A stretch of DNA of 64,000 nucleotides from Musa acuminata AAA Group (GCF_036884655.1 NC_088340.1:11162001-11226000), one strand, 5' to 3'. Positions 1 through 12,382 are shown, counted from the first letter of the stretch. Notes: generated from the sequence alone by a model not told the origin. Translations and numbers: made by a program.

Positions 1-157
1 TTTTTAATAAATTATTTAGTATTTTATCACTTTATCTTACATACTGCATATATTGTGGTGTTCATGGATCTATTCAATGAAAATCGGATCGTGATGCGAT
101 CATAATAATGAGAACGATTCACCTTTAAACACAGACCCTAAATAATCTCAATCATAG

Positions 158-1200
158 ATTACTCGAGAGGGACATCGAGATAATCAAACAAACTAGTGTA
201 CTGTATACTCGTCCATATGACAGAGGCAGTTGGTCTCATAGTTGCTCATGTTGGGACACTAGGGATACAGTGCATGTGCTCATTAGAGAATGAGTTCACT
301 AATTGATCCGCTTATGAAATGTTGGATGGTTGATGATGCCTCATTGTCAAACAACGATTCTGTCATCCTAATGGTGTATTTGGTCCTTAGACTTAAGACA
401 CCAAAGATATCTTATATAAGTACTCAACTTTTTAATACCAGACTGATAGGCTTGGAAGTTTCAAATCTAGCACAATTAGTTATCAAGAATGGCAACCAAC
501 TTTACGAGGGCTATTGAGTGTCAATAGATGATCACTTCTCTTAGTGTCATTAGATAAATGTCTCATATATTCTTGCTTTAGGAAATCCTTAGCTAGGATC
601 ATTCGGATTGAGAGAGAAATGATTCTCCGGGAGAATCCGATTAGAGTGAGACTTAAGTAGAAACCGTATGTGTTTGATATCACCATGCTCAATATATATT
701 CTTTGGGATATTAGATAGATGAGAGATTATAGATACACAGTAATCAAAGACAGATATGTCCAATAGATTGGATTCCCTTGTATTGTATGAAGATTACGGC
801 GTAGTGGCCTAGTACATCCGTAATTGATGAGTTGAGTGAATTATTATGGAGATAATAATTCATTGAGTCAGAGTTTTGATAGGAATGACTTACGACCAGC
901 TCGATATTGAGCCTAGAGAGTCATACACATGGTAGATATTACGACGAGTAGAGGTTCAAATATGAGATATCAGTTGAAGAACCTATTTTATTGGATATTC
1001 AATAAGCCCTTAAATTATTGGATCCTATAGATTGTGCGGTGCACGCTGCAAGGAGATTTGAGCTGCGATTTGAGGAGAGTCTTCACAACTCCTACCATGT
1101 GGATCACCACTAGAGAGGAGGACAGTTAACCTCCTTCATCCTCTCTCACAAATATGTAAATATTTAGGGATATATGATCTTCCTAAGTAACATAACTTTC
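158..1200 (+). repeat. Dispersed LTR-like repeat, orientation A
   Basis: This AT-rich non-coding block begins near ACTCGAGAGGGACATCGAG and ends near the TCCTCTCTCACAAAT stretch. Its reverse complement is recognisably repeated at about 27960-29230, and part of that again at about 4930-5775. Shared landmarks are the CTCGTCCATATGA segment, the GGATTCC/CCAATAGATTGG segment and the AGCTCGATATTGAGCC segment. There is no coding potential beyond short open frames. It looks like a long terminal repeat or non-autonomous element body that has decayed. The family name is unknown to me. Confidence 0.7.
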
Positions 1201-1329
1201 TTATAAACATAGTTTTTTAGTTTCGTAGGTTTTTATGTACCAATCTTTGCATGACAACAAGAGACTATTTTTTTATGAAAATTTAGGATTTTTATTTTTT
1301 ATTCTTTTGCTGCACATGTGATGTCATCT

Positions 1330-2170
1330 CAGATTCCCTAATATGGAAGTCAAAAAATCTCAATCCCCTCCTATGCTTGAGTTGTGGAGGTCGAGTCCCT
1401 CCGTTGCCTAAGATATGGAGGTCAGGTCCCTTCTCAACCTAAGGCGTGGAGGTTGGGAAACCCGATTCCCTCCTCTGCTTGAGGCATGAAGGTTGAAAAA
1501 TCTAGATCCTCTCCTTCACTTGAGTCATGGAGGTCGAGTCCCTCCTCCACTTGAGACGTGGAGATCAAGTCCCTCCTCTACCCGAGGCATGGAGATCGAG
1601 GCCCACCTTCGCTTGAGGTGTAGGGGTTGATGAATCCTAATTCTCTCCTTCACCCAAGTCATGGATGTCTAGTCCCTCCTGCACTTGAGATGTGGAGATT
1701 GAGTGCCTCCTCCGCCCAAGGCATAGAGGTCAGGAAATCTTGATCCCCTCCTTCGCTCAAGTTGTGGAGGTCCGATCTCTCCTCCATCGGATATGTGGAG
1801 ATCGAATCCCTCCTCTGCCTAAGGCATGGACCTCGAGAAATCCCATTCCCCTCATTCACCTGAGTCATGGAGATCCGATCCCTCCTCTACCCGAGGCCTA
1901 GAGGTCAAAATATCATGATCCTCTCCTTCACTTGAGTCATAGAGGTTGGGTTCCTCCTCCGCTTGAGTTGTGGAAGTTTAATCCCTCCTTCATTCAAGGC
2001 ATGGAGGTTGGGTCCCTCCTCCACCCGAGACGTACAGATTAGGTCCTTCCACATGAGGTGTGGAGGTTAGTAAATCTTGACCCCCTCTTTTGTCGGAGTC
2101 ATGGAGGTCGAGTCCCTCCTCCGCCCGAGATGTGGAGATCTGATCTCCCCTCCACTTGAGGCATGGATAT
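1330..2170. repeat. Degenerate minisatellite array, ~33-42 bp units
   Basis: More than twenty imperfect units resemble GGAGGTCGAGTCCCTCCTCC followed by RCYYGAGRCRT. Most units are about 33 bp. Periodically a unit is lengthened to about 42 bp by an inserted GAAATCYTGATCC-type segment. The short open frames here are products of the repeat and look non-coding. A related CCCTCCTC-rich array with a different unit lies at 5785-6660. Confidence 0.85.
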
Positions 2171-2246
2171 TAGTCATAGGTGCCCTGCAAGCCAATCACA
2201 TGATTAATAACATATGTGACATAACATACACTCTTTTTGCTTATTA

Positions 2247-2294
<48 letters not shown>

Positions 2295-2440
2295 TTTCTC
2301 ATTTTATATTACTCAAGAGGGACATCGAGATAACTAGATAGACTAGTGTGCTGTATACTCATCCATATGATGGATGCAGTTGGTTTCAGAGCTGCTTGTG
2401 TGAGGACACTAGGGCTACACTACAAGTGCTCATTGGAGAA
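2165..2440 (+). repeat. Second partial copy of dispersed repeat, with TTA microsatellite
   Basis: The segment starting GATATTAGTCATAGGTGCCCTG and the segment CTCAAGAGGGACATCGAGATAAC match, in reverse complement, the end of the repeat copy at 29150-29470. They also match the beginning of the copy at 158. A (TTA)n tract of about 50 bp at 2241-2292 interrupts it. The order of landmarks suggests this is one terminus of the repeat family. A third short piece of this terminus is at about 7005-7075. Confidence 0.65.
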
Positions 2441-2479
2441 TGAGTTTACGATGATACAAGTGCTTATTTTTCAATTTTA

Positions 2480-4870
2480 AATGATGACATAGGAGATTAT
2501 GTCATGTAAGTATGAAATTGATCTCACAAATTGCAACTAAAGAACTTGTAAGAAGAATGCCTAAAATTAAATTTGTCAAAGATAAAATTTGTGATGCATG
2601 TCAACTAAGAAAACATAAAGAGTAGCTTCAAAACTAAAAATCAAGTGAGTATCTTTAGACCATTACAATTAATTCATATGAATTTATTTGAATCTATTGA
2701 CATCACAAGTTTGGGAGGGTAGTAAATATGTTTTTATGATTGTTGATGATTATAGTAAATATACTTTGAACATACTTCTTAACACATACATATGATTGTT
2801 TTAAATATTTTACAAAGTTTTGTAAATAAGTTTAAAATAAAAAAAAGTTTTATGATTTCTTTTATTCGTAGTGAACATGGTGGTGAATTTAAAAATTATG
2901 ATTTTCAAGAATTTTATAAATTTGAATGGGTATAACCATAATTTCTCTACTATAAGAAATTCACAACAAAATAGAGTTGTTAAGAGAAAGAATATGAGTT
3001 TACAAGATATGACAAGAATTATGCTTAAGAAACATAGCCTACCCAAACATTTTTGAGCCATAGCTGTTAACACGATATGCTATGTCATGAATAAGGTTCT
3101 CATAAGATTTCATCTATCTAAAACTCTCTATAAATTATGGAATAATAAAAGACCTAATATTTTATATTTTAAAATTTTTACATACAAATGTTTTATTTTA
3201 AATAAAAAGGATACCTTAGGAAATTTTGATGCAAAATCTGATAAAGGCATTTTTCTTAGATATTCCTCTATTTCTAAAACTCATCGAGTTTTCAATAAAA
3301 GAACTTTAGTTATTGGGGCATCTATCCATGTTATTTTTATTGAGTTTCCTAAAGTTAAGAAAAATAACTTTAATGATGATTTTGAATTTGATATATTAAA
3401 TTTGAATGAGAATTTTTCTCTCTAAAGCAACTTGGATACATCTACTTCTAAAAAAATCTTATCCAAGGAATGAAAGTATATAGATATATATATTAAGGAA
3501 ATAATTATTGAAGATATATCAAAAGGTTTTCAAACTCATTCTTAATTAAAAAAATATGTAAATGTTACTTTTTTATCTCAAATTGAGCCTAAATAAAATG
3601 ATGGTGCTCTTAAAGATGACTTATGAGTTTCGATAACGCATGAAAAATTAAATCAATTTAAAAAAAATAAAGTTTAGATGCTTGTTCCTAGATCTAGTAA
3701 TCATCTTGTAATTGATACTAAATGAATCTTTAGAATAAGTAAGATAAACAAAGTATTGTGGTTCGAAATAAGGCTAGATTAGTGGTCAAAGGTTTCAACC
3801 AAGAAGAAGGTATAGATTATGAAAAAACCTTCGATCCTATGGTAAGACTTGAAGTCAATAAGAATACTCTTTGCCTATGTATATTTTAAAAATTTTAAAT
3901 TATTTCAAATAGATGTCAAAAGTGCTTTTCTTAATGATTTTATTTTTGAAGAAGTTTATGTTGAGCAACCATCCAGGTTTGAATATGATCTTTTTCAAAC
4001 CATGTTTATAAATTATCTAAGGTTCTCTATGGGTTGAAGCAAGCCCTTAGGGCTTCGTACGAGAGGATTAGTTCTTTTCTTATTCAAAATAATTTTTTGA
4101 AAGATAAAGTCGATACCATATTATTTATTAAATATTAAAAATAATTTTTTTATTATTTAAATTTATATTCATGATATTATTTTTGGTTCTATAAATTAAT
4201 CTTTATGTGAATCATTTACTAAGAAAATGAGTCAAGAATTTGAAATGAGTTTAATGGATGAATTAATATTTTTCTTAGGATTACAAATTAAATAACTAAA
4301 TGATAAAAATTTTATTAGTCAAACTAAGTATATTTTGGAACTCTTAAAATGATTTCACATGGATAGTACTTAGGTTATTAATACACCGATGAGCATTTTT
4401 ACCAAATTGGATATGACAAGAGAATGCTTTGATTAAAAGACTTATAGAGGTATGATAGGTAGCTTATTATATCTTACTGCAACTAGACTTGATATAATAT
4501 TTAATGTTGGGCTTTATTCAAGATTTTAATTCAATCATAAACAATCTCATTATAAAGTAGTTAAAAGAATTTTTAGATACTTGAAAGAAACTCTTAATTT
4601 AAGATTATGACATCCAAAATCTGAAAATTTTGATTTGATTGCATGTCGACTTTACAAGATGTAGAATAAATAACAAAAGTACCTCTAGAATATCTCAGTT
4701 CCTAGGTCATGCACTTGTTTTTTAGTTTTCCAAGAAGCAAAACTCTATCGCATTATTTACAACTGATGTTGAATATGTAGTGGTAGGTGTATATTATGCA
4801 TAAGTAATTTGGATGAAAAATACTTTTGAAGAATATGGACTTTACATGAAAAAATCCCTATAAAATGTGA
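2480..4870 (+). pseudogene. Decayed Ty1/copia polyprotein remnant
   Basis: Translated pieces on the plus strand follow copia order. Around 2565-2625 is a gag-pre-integrase-like zinc-binding stretch (KICDACQLRKHKE). Around 2690-2780 is an integrase start resembling MDLFESIDI and IVDDYSKYT. At 3087-3425 there is an integrase C-terminal piece (DAKSDKGIFLRYSS). Around 3890-4040 is reverse transcriptase (FQIDVKSAFLNDF, EEVYVEQP). RNase H-like pieces continue to about 4800. Stops and frameshifts occur throughout, so no functional product is expected. No clean flanking LTR pair was found; the sequence after 4875 begins TGTTGGAAAATATGG and belongs to the dispersed repeat family. Confidence 0.85.
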
Positions 4871-4877
4871 TAATAGT

Positions 4878-5775
4878 GTTGGAAAATATGGGGCAGTATC
4901 ACATGTGTAGTAGAAAAATAAAAAAATAAAATCATAAATTTTTCGCCGAAAAGGTTTCATCATCGTGTGAAGATTGGTGCGCAAAAATTGTAAAATAAAA
5001 AAACTACGTATATTTGAAAGATATGTCACATAGGGAGATCGTATATTTCTGAAATCCTATAGATCTATGGGAGAGGATGAAGGAGGTCAACTATCCTCCT
5101 CTATAGCGGTGATCCACACGGTAAAGGCTACGCAGACGCTCCTCAAATTGTTGCACAATCCTCCTTTCTTCGTGCACCACACAATCAAGAAGGAGTCGAC
5201 CCTTCTTGCTGTCCACATGCCCCAAATTGGGGCTGTTGGCTAAGGAGGAGAGGGAGAGGAGAATAGGAGATGACAGCCAAAAAAGGGTCTAGCCTATGAC
5301 CCTTTAGTTCTCTCTTATTTATAGAGGCCCCCTATCAACTTAACCTTAATGGATCTTGCCCTATTGGGTACTATATCTCCATCCAACTATCCAAGCCTCT
5401 TGGATTAGTGGATCTCTACCCAATAATCTTGGCTCTTATTGGATCTTATAATTTAAGGGTTTATTGGATATCCAATAAGATAGGGGCTCTAGCGATTATC
5501 TCATATCCGAACCTCTACTCATCACAACACTTACCATACGTGTGACCTTATAGGCCTAATATCAAGCTGGCCAGTGAGTTATACCTATCAGAACTCTTTT
5601 TGGTTTAGTGAATTATTATCTCCATAATAATTTACTCGACTCATCGACTGCGGATGTATTATACCACTACGCCATAGTCCCCAAACAATATAAGGGAATC
5701 CAATATATTTAACTTGTTTGTCCTTAGTTACCATGTATCTATAGTCCCTCATCCATCTAATTAGACGATACTGGA
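4878..5775 (-). repeat. Dispersed LTR-like repeat, orientation B
   Basis: The segment from AGGGAGATCGTATATTTCTG onward matches the copy at about 28010-28680 in the same orientation, and the copy at 158-1200 in reverse complement. Shared features include CCTATAGATCTATG, a TAGCGGTGATC segment, TTATTTATAGAGG and the CCAATATCGAGCTGG-like segment. It directly follows the decayed copia remnant and could be that element's 3' LTR. The inverted copy upstream does not fit a simple element, so this is unresolved. Confidence 0.65.
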
Positions 5776-5784
5776 GAATCCAAT

Positions 5785-6660
5785 CCAACCCACTATGATG
5801 GGTCCCTCCTCTTGCAGACATGGTCGAGCAAGAACCCACCATGACAAGTCCCTTCTCTCGCCCATGTGGTTGAGCCGAAACCCACTACGATAGATCCCTC
5901 CTCTTGCGAACATAGTCGAGCAAGAACCCTCTATAATAGGTCCCTTCTTCCACCCATGCGGTCAAGCCAAAACCCACTACAATAAGTCCCTCCTCCTGTG
6001 GACGCGATCAAGCAAGAACCTGCCACAATGGGTCCCTTTCCCTACCCATACGATCGAGCTAAATCCTGATACGATGGGTCCCTTCTCTCGCATATGTAGT
6101 CGAGTCGAAACTCACTATAATAGGTCTCCCCTCCCACATATGTCGTTGAGCAAGAACCTGCCATGACGGGTCCCTTCTCCTACCCATTCATTCAACCCAA
6201 AATGCGCTATGATAGGTTCCTCCTCCCGCAGATGCAATCGAGCAAGAACTTACCACAATGGGTCCCTTCTCCCGCACATGAAGTCGAGCCAAAATCCACT
6301 TCGATAAGTCCCTCTTCTCGTAGACACGGTTGAGCAAGAACCTACCATGGTAGATCCCTTCTCCCACCCATGCAGTCAAGCCAAAACCTACTATGATAGC
6401 TCCCTCCTCTCGCAGACACAATCAAGCAAGAACCCACCACAACAGGTCCCTTCTCTAGCCCATATGGTCGAGCCAAAACCTACCACGACAAGTCTCCTCT
6501 CGCTACAGTGGTCGAATCAAGACTAGCTACGATGGATTGATATCAATGCTCCTATTATGATGATCGAATCAAAAACTACTATGGCGAACTAATACTAATC
6601 CTCACACCCACACAATCAAGCTAGCACCTACTATTGCGAACTTACCCTCCCGCTCAAGCT
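5785..6660. repeat. 46-bp tandem repeat organised as 92-bp dimers
   Basis: About 18 monomers of 46 bp run head to tail, for example CCACTACGATAGATCCCTCC followed by a variable part. Monomers ending GAGCAAGAAC largely alternate with monomers ending GAGCCAAAAC or GAGCCGAAAC, giving a 92-bp higher-order period, with some breaks. Open frames on the minus strand through this block are repeat translations. The array fades out after about 6520 into less regular copies. Confidence 0.85.
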
Positions 6661-7298
6661 ATCGAGTACTTACCCTCGGAAGCGGAAGAAGGGGCAAACC
6701 TAAAAGAAAACCTAACCAATGTTTAGAAAGAGGCAAAAACGGAGAAGAAAATCTCTTGAAGCATAAGGGAGAGGTCAAAAAAGAGAGAGAGTGAATTTTC
6801 GTGCCGAAGAGGAGAACAAAGATAAAGGAGGAAAAGAGCAAGTGGTCTCTTACATCAACACCGATTAGAACAAAGGTCACATCTGTAAAAAAGCACAGCA
6901 TATACTAAACGGGCTTCATGCCGAGCACCACGGTGTCAATGACGATCACATCACCCTGTAGGAACACAAGAAGAGAAAAGTCCTTTGAGACTTCCATTCG
7001 ATATTGCTAGTCATAGGTACCATACAAGACAATCACGTAAGTGACAACACGTGTGATATGATATGTACTTTTTTTGTGCATACGGAAGGAACTTCTATAG
7101 CAAAGACATAAGGTGGAAATAAAAATTTCTGGTTTCAAATATTTAATGCTGAGACAAAAACATTAGTTTCGACTTCATTACGCATCACGTTTCCGTTTGT
7201 GTTTTGATATTAATGTCTTCTTTGTGAGTCTATCATCTATTTTATTTCCACATAGTTGTCAGCGATCATTTCAATTAATTAGATGGTTAATTTAACAG
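6660..7298. other. Non-coding, repeat-derived flank
   Basis: This stretch follows the 46-bp array and precedes the first recognisable coiled-coil exon. A short piece at about 7005-7075 (TAGTCATAGGTACC to GATATGATATG) resembles one terminus of the dispersed repeat family. The final 40 bases (TTTCAATTAATTAGATGGTTAATTTAACAG) look like the end of an intron. No other gene-like content is seen. Confidence 0.5.
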
Positions 7299-7454
7299 AG
7301 AGAATTGGACCACAGAAGAGAGCTGGAAAGGGAAGCTTCAATGAAGCAATCATTCACTGTGTTGGAGGATAAGCATCAGAATGTTACACTTCTAGAAAAA
7401 CATATCGAAGACCTTGAAAGGAAATTGGAAGACGCTGAAACCCAACATAATAAG
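7299..7454 (+). CDS. Exon of an unidentified coiled-coil protein gene
   Basis: A 156-bp open exon is bounded by an acceptor (TTTAACAG) and a donor (AAG|GTTAGT), and is phase 0 at both ends. It encodes 52 residues with strong heptad character (for example LLEKHIEDLERKLEDAE), rich in Glu, Lys and Leu. This is typical of plant long coiled-coil proteins (myosin-like or golgin-like). I do not recognise the specific family. Upstream exons are not visible because the region to the left is repeats. The downstream exon is probably the one split by copia element 1. This could be a functional gene's relic: two retrotransposons interrupt it. Confidence 0.6.
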
Positions 7455-8535
7455 GTTAGTTTTATACCTTTCGATGAAGTTGAATTGCCATCTAATTCAT
7501 GAAAAATACAGTTTAGATAGATTCATGAAATTAGTTATATTTATATTTATACATGTTTTTCTTTATGTCCCCCCTACAATTATATCGTGGCCTTCTTTTC
7601 GTGTATACTGTATTGTGAAGTGTAGGAGTGGCTCTATCAGGAACCTCTTCCAGAACGTCTGGTCGAGGTTGCTCGAGACAGGAAATCTGTTGTTCTCATC
7701 ATTATTCTGAGTCTCATGAGAAATAGATCCTTTATCATGTCTTTGTAATTCCTAGGGAATATAATTAAAAAAATTGAACGCCCAGTGTAGAAATGAAAAA
7801 TGACTCCATTTGAAATCCAGCATAATGATTTTTCTGTCATTTTTTGTGGCCCAAAAAGATTGGCCTTATATAAGAAGTTAGCATCCGTACCTTCATCACA
7901 TGAAATAAGAAGTTTGCCATACTAAACCATAATTCCTTGTTCTTTTTGTTTCATAAATCTCACCGAGTAATAAATATTAATCTCGTGCTTTGACTACTAT
8001 TATGTATTGGGGAATCAAATTGCCTATTGACAACATTGAACAGCTTATGTAATTGCTTTTTAATCCATGTATAAAGACCACGTTTCTTAACCTTATGGAT
8101 GTGATGACTGTCAGCTTATGGTGTCGATACAGTCTTCATATTACATCTTAAACATGGTTTTGTTTAGAGATGCAGAGCTTCTTTAATGAATGCCACTTCA
8201 CCTCCCTGTCAATGCTCTGACAACAATAAATGATGCAGCAATTTTTGTCTGTAGTAGCATGGACACCTTCAAAATATTTGCTAGGAATAAAGCCAAAAGG
8301 CGTATGGTACTGTATCCTTTGGTTAAAGATTAGGTCATTAAATGATCACATTCCACAAGTTGATTTCTGTTTTCGTTATTTGTTGTTTGTCTCTGAACTT
8401 GTATGATATGTTATTGAAGTATAATTAATGAGACCAACAATCACAATAGTAAGCTTTCATCAGCCTTTTTGCGGTTGTCTTCCATTTCATGCTTTTTTAT
8501 TCATGATTCGGTTTTGCTTAACATGTCAAATTCAG
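7455..8535 (+). other. Probable intron of the coiled-coil gene
   Basis: This AT-rich stretch of 1081 bp starts GTTAGT and ends at an acceptor AAATTCAG. It contains no convincing coding sequence. The short open frames at 7414-7710 and 8428-8610 run across the proposed splice sites and look incidental. Confidence 0.45.
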
Positions 8536-8549
8536 AATTGTTTGGATCT

Positions 8550-8963
8550 TGTTAGAGCTAGCCCAGGAAATTTACCACAAGATAATTTTGGCAACCCAAC
8601 AAGACAATAAAATGGAAAGAATAAAAGCGAGACAAGAACACTAGAACACCAGATATACATGGTTCGGTCAATTGACTTTGACATACATCTACGGACGAAA
8701 GAGGAGCAAATTATTACGATGGACAATTACAAATGCCTTAGGAAGATGTTCCTAGGCCATAAAACACCCGAAAATACTAAACAAGAAAAACCAAACTATA
8801 AGTCCAAACTATTTAACTGAGTATGGACTTAAACCAAAGCAAACACTTAGGTTTTTCTTGTGGTGCATCTGATTTCAAAGCCCAGGCCCTTATTTATAGT
8901 TCCAAGACGAGACAACAAGTTTGATTTTCCCGATATGGGACTATGGGACTTGCCAAACTAACA
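8550..8963 (-). repeat. Copia element 1, 3' LTR (left copy)
   Basis: It starts TGTTAGAGCTAGCCC and ends GCCAAACTAACA, giving perfect TGTTAG/CTAACA terminal inverted ends. It is 414 bp and matches 13041-13462 with a modest number of substitutions and small indels. The adjacent internal sequence AATCTCCACCTTGGCA, read on the minus strand, is a purine-rich tract (TGCCAAGGTGGAGATT) directly before the LTR, as expected for the 3' end of a minus-strand element. Confidence 0.93.
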
Positions 8964-9029
8964 AATCTCCACCTTGGCATGTTCCAACAAAACTTGCTCC
9001 ACCTTCTTCATAAAAGCCCCAACGAGCAA

Positions 9030-10385
9030 TCACCAACAATGAACATCAACCAAGTCCAAGCACTGCTTGAACTTGTAAACCGGAAGAGGCTTCGTAAACA
9101 TATCAGCTGGATTGTCCTTCGTATGAATTTTCTGAACAAAGAATTTTCCCTCAGCAATGATATCCCGAATAAAATGAAACTTCACATCGATGTGTTTTGT
9201 CCTCTCATGATACATCTGGTCTTTAGTCAAATGAATAGCACTTTGACTATAATAGTAAATTATAGTAACACTTTGATGTAGACATAATTTGCTGAACAAT
9301 CCTCTTAACCATAAAACTTCTTTGATCGCCTCTGTCACTGCCATATATTCTGCTTCTGTAGTAGATAAAGCTACGATAGGTTGTAAGGAAGCTTTCCAAC
9401 TAACTGCATAACCGCCAATGCAAAATACATAGCCTGTCAAAGATCTTCGTTTATCAAGATCCGCAGCATAATCAGAGTCGACGTAACCAACCAAAGTGTC
9501 ACGATTTTTCCCAAATTCCAAACAAACATCTGAAGTCCCTTGCAAGTATCTGAGAATCCACTTCACAGCCTGCCAATGTGTTTTACCTGGGCGAGACATA
9601 TATCTACTAACCACACTGACTACTTGTGAAATATCTGGACGAGTACAAACCATTGCATACATAATACTGCCGATGACACTAGAATATGAAACTTTCACCA
9701 TATATTCTTCCTCTTCAATTGACTGTGGTGACTGAGCAGCACATAGCCGAAAATGGCTAGCAAGAGGAGTACTCACTGGCTTAGCATTTTTCATGCCAAA
9801 CCTCTCCAAGACTTTCTTAAGGTAATTTTTTTGAGTTAGAAATAATTTTCCAACTCCTCGATCTCTTTTGATCTCCATGCCAAGAATTTTCTTAACTGCT
9901 CTCAAATCTTTCATTTCAAATTCACTACTCAGTTGCATTTTCAAAGTGTGAATTTTTGACAAATTCTTAGCTGCAATAAGCATGTCATCAACATAAAGCA
10001 ACAAATATATAAAAGAGCCATCAGTTAACTTCCGGAAGTAAATACAACTATCATACATGCTCCTCGTGTAACCATGACCCAACATAAAAGAATCAAACCT
10101 CTTATACCACTGTCTTGGAGACTGCTTCAATCCATACAAGGATTTCTTTAACAAGCAAATATGGTCTTCCTTACCATCAACTTCAAATCCATGAGATTGC
10201 TCCATATAAATTTGTTTTTCAAGTTCACCATGTAAGAAAGCTGTCTTGACATCAAGTTGCTCCAATTCCAAATCATACATGGCAACTAAAGTAAGCAAAA
10301 CACGAATAGAGTTATGTTTAACAACATGTGAAAATACGTCATTAAAATCAACACCATGTACCTGACTATAGCCCTTTGCAACCAA
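9030..10385 (-). pseudogene. Element 1 reverse transcriptase-RNase H region
   Basis: A 451-codon open stretch contains the RT start (LEQLDVKTAFLHGELE), the conserved SLYGLKQSPRQWYKRFDSF block, the catalytic YVDDMLI motif (near residue 135) and RNase H. The RNase H part has ALSTTEAEYMAV and ends with the NPADMFTKPLP motif typical of copia. The catalytic core looks intact. Its 5' end is out of frame with the integrase part because of the 17-bp duplication at 10372-10405, so it is annotated as a broken polyprotein segment. The apparent start codon is a frame artefact rather than a true initiation site. Confidence 0.9.
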
Positions 10386-11500
10386 TCGCCCTTTGCAACC
10401 AATCGTGCTTTGTACCTTGCATCTTCAACCCCTGGAATACCTTCCTTCCTTTTGAAGACCCATTTGTATCCAACAATTTTTTTACCCGAAGGCGACTTCA
10501 CAAGATCCCAAGTTCTATTCCGATGGAGAGACTCAATTTCTTCATTCATCGCAATCAACCACTTAGCGGAATTATCACAAGAAACTGCATCTGAATAGGA
10601 AGTAGGCTCACCAACTTCACTTGTCTCTTCTGCAACAAACAAAGCATATGCAACCAAATTTGCATATCTTTGTGGTGGTCGAATATCTCTCCGTGGTCTA
10701 TCCTTGGCTATGGAATATTGCTCTTCCTCTAGATCATCTGTGTCAGTAGACTCGGGACCACCTACTGGCATTCTTTGAGTAGAAGAGTTCGACTTAAAAG
10801 AATCTGAACTACCAATCTCAAGCTCCACCTGCTTCTGCGCACTATCATTTATACAACTAGTAGAATCCTCTTTGGAAGATAACATAAACAATTCATCAAA
10901 AGTAACATCTCTACTGATTATAAATTTTGGGGATTTGGGATCAGAACACCATAATCTGTATCCTTTCACCCCAGAAGCATACCCAAGGAAAATGCACTTT
11001 TTAGCTCGAGGCTCTAATTTTCCTTCATTTACATGCATGTATGCTGGACACCCAAAAAATTTTAAATCAGAGTAATCAGCAGGAGTACCTGACCAAACTT
11101 CCTCCGGAATTTTAAAGTTAAGTGCTGTAGAAGGAGCGCGGTTGACAACGTAACGGGTCATATTAATCGCCTCTGCCCAAAAGTCCTTTGTCAATCCCGC
11201 ATTTGAGATCATACACCTCGCTCTCTCTAAGAGTGTTCTATTCATACGTTCGGCCACACCATTTTGCTGAGGCGTCATCCTAACAGTGCGATGCCGAACG
11301 ATTCCTTCATTTTTGCAGAATTCTTCAAAGTTACCTTCACAAAATTTCATGCCATTATCTGTTCGAAGTCGCTTAATCTGTTTACCTGTTTGCTTCTCAA
11401 TCAAAGCCTTCCATTGTTTAAAGGTTATAAAAACATAATTTTTATGCTTTAAAAAATAAACCCAAACTTTCCTGAAATAATCGTCAATGAAAGTCAACAT
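10286..11500 (-). pseudogene. Element 1 integrase region
   Basis: A 404-codon open stretch includes the integrase catalytic core (RTDNGMKF, and TPQQNGVAERMNRTLLE carrying the Glu of the D,D35E triad) and the C-terminal copia region (KKCIFLGYASGVKGYRLW). It then runs toward the RT start (WVFKRKEG, YKARLVAKG) before losing frame at the duplication. Upstream, stops separate it from protease. It is part of the copia polyprotein and not an independent gene. Confidence 0.9.
10372..10405. repeat. 17-bp tandem duplication causing a frameshift
   Basis: CCCTTTGCAACCAATCG occurs twice in direct succession at 10372-10388 and 10389-10405. Seventeen bases is not a multiple of three, and this is where the integrase frame and the RT frame of element 1 part. 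It looks like a replication slippage event after or during insertion. Confidence 0.9.
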
Positions 11501-11734
11501 ATACCTGGCACCACCCTTAGATTGAACATGAGCTGGACCCCAAAGGTCTGAATGAATATAGTCAAGAGTACTTTTCGTTTTGTGAACTGCCGAAGAAGTG
11601 AAGCTGACTCTTTTCTACTTTCCAAAAATGCAGTGTTCACAAAAATCAAGTGGCCCAATACTCTGTCCGCAAAGTAGACCCCTTTTGCTCAATATACTCA
11701 AACATTTTTCGCTCATATGACCCAAATGCATATG

Positions 11735-12382
11735 TCATAATTTGGTGATGTCAGAATTAGACAATAATGATGACGAAACTGCAACCGAACCTGTGACAGT
11801 AGTTCCCTGCAGAATATATAAACTACCAGACCTACAAGCTTTCATAACAACAAGAGCACTTCTAGAAACTTTCATAACTCCACCTTCAACTGTGTATTTA
11901 CACTCAAGGGCCTTTAGGGTGCCTAAAGAGATGAGATTCTTTTTTAAATCAGGAATATGTCTAACATTAGTGAGCGTCCTCACAATACTATCATGCATTT
12001 TAATTCGGATTGTACCTCTACCAACAACATCACATGCGGCATTATTGCCCATCAAAACAATTCCACCATTACAAGATTCATATGTGGAAAACAAATCCCT
12101 ATTGGGACACATGTGATAAGAACAACCTGAATCTAAAATCCATTCATTTTTAGACCTCATCCTGTTATCAATAGCAGAAAAAATATTTCCAACAATCTCA
12201 TCAGTTGCTACACTAACTTCAGCGGATTCAGTAGTTTTCTCAACAAAATTTTCCTTTTGCTTTAATTTATTTTTCAATTTAAAGCAATCAGATTTAATGT
12301 GCCCCATTTTATGACAATATCTGCATTCCAAATTTCTATGTCTAGATTTAGATCTACTACTGTCAAATTTTCTTTTATCCAT
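11735..12382 (-). pseudogene. Element 1 zinc-knuckle and protease region
   Basis: The encoded 215 residues begin with a CCHC zinc knuckle ([14 protein letters not shown]), as in the gag nucleocapsid part. A copia aspartic protease follows with [11 protein letters not shown], where the usual active-site pattern is D-S/T-G. It ends at a stop before the gag-pre-integrase zinc finger, which is visible in pieces just downstream on the minus strand. The preceding gag stretch is separated by a stop codon at 12449-12451. Confidence 0.88.

Noticed and set aside
5785..6660. CRISPR-like array because of regular 46-bp spacing
   Set aside because: Monomers are contiguous and similar throughout with no unique spacers, and the window is clearly plant nuclear DNA; this is a tandem satellite-like array.
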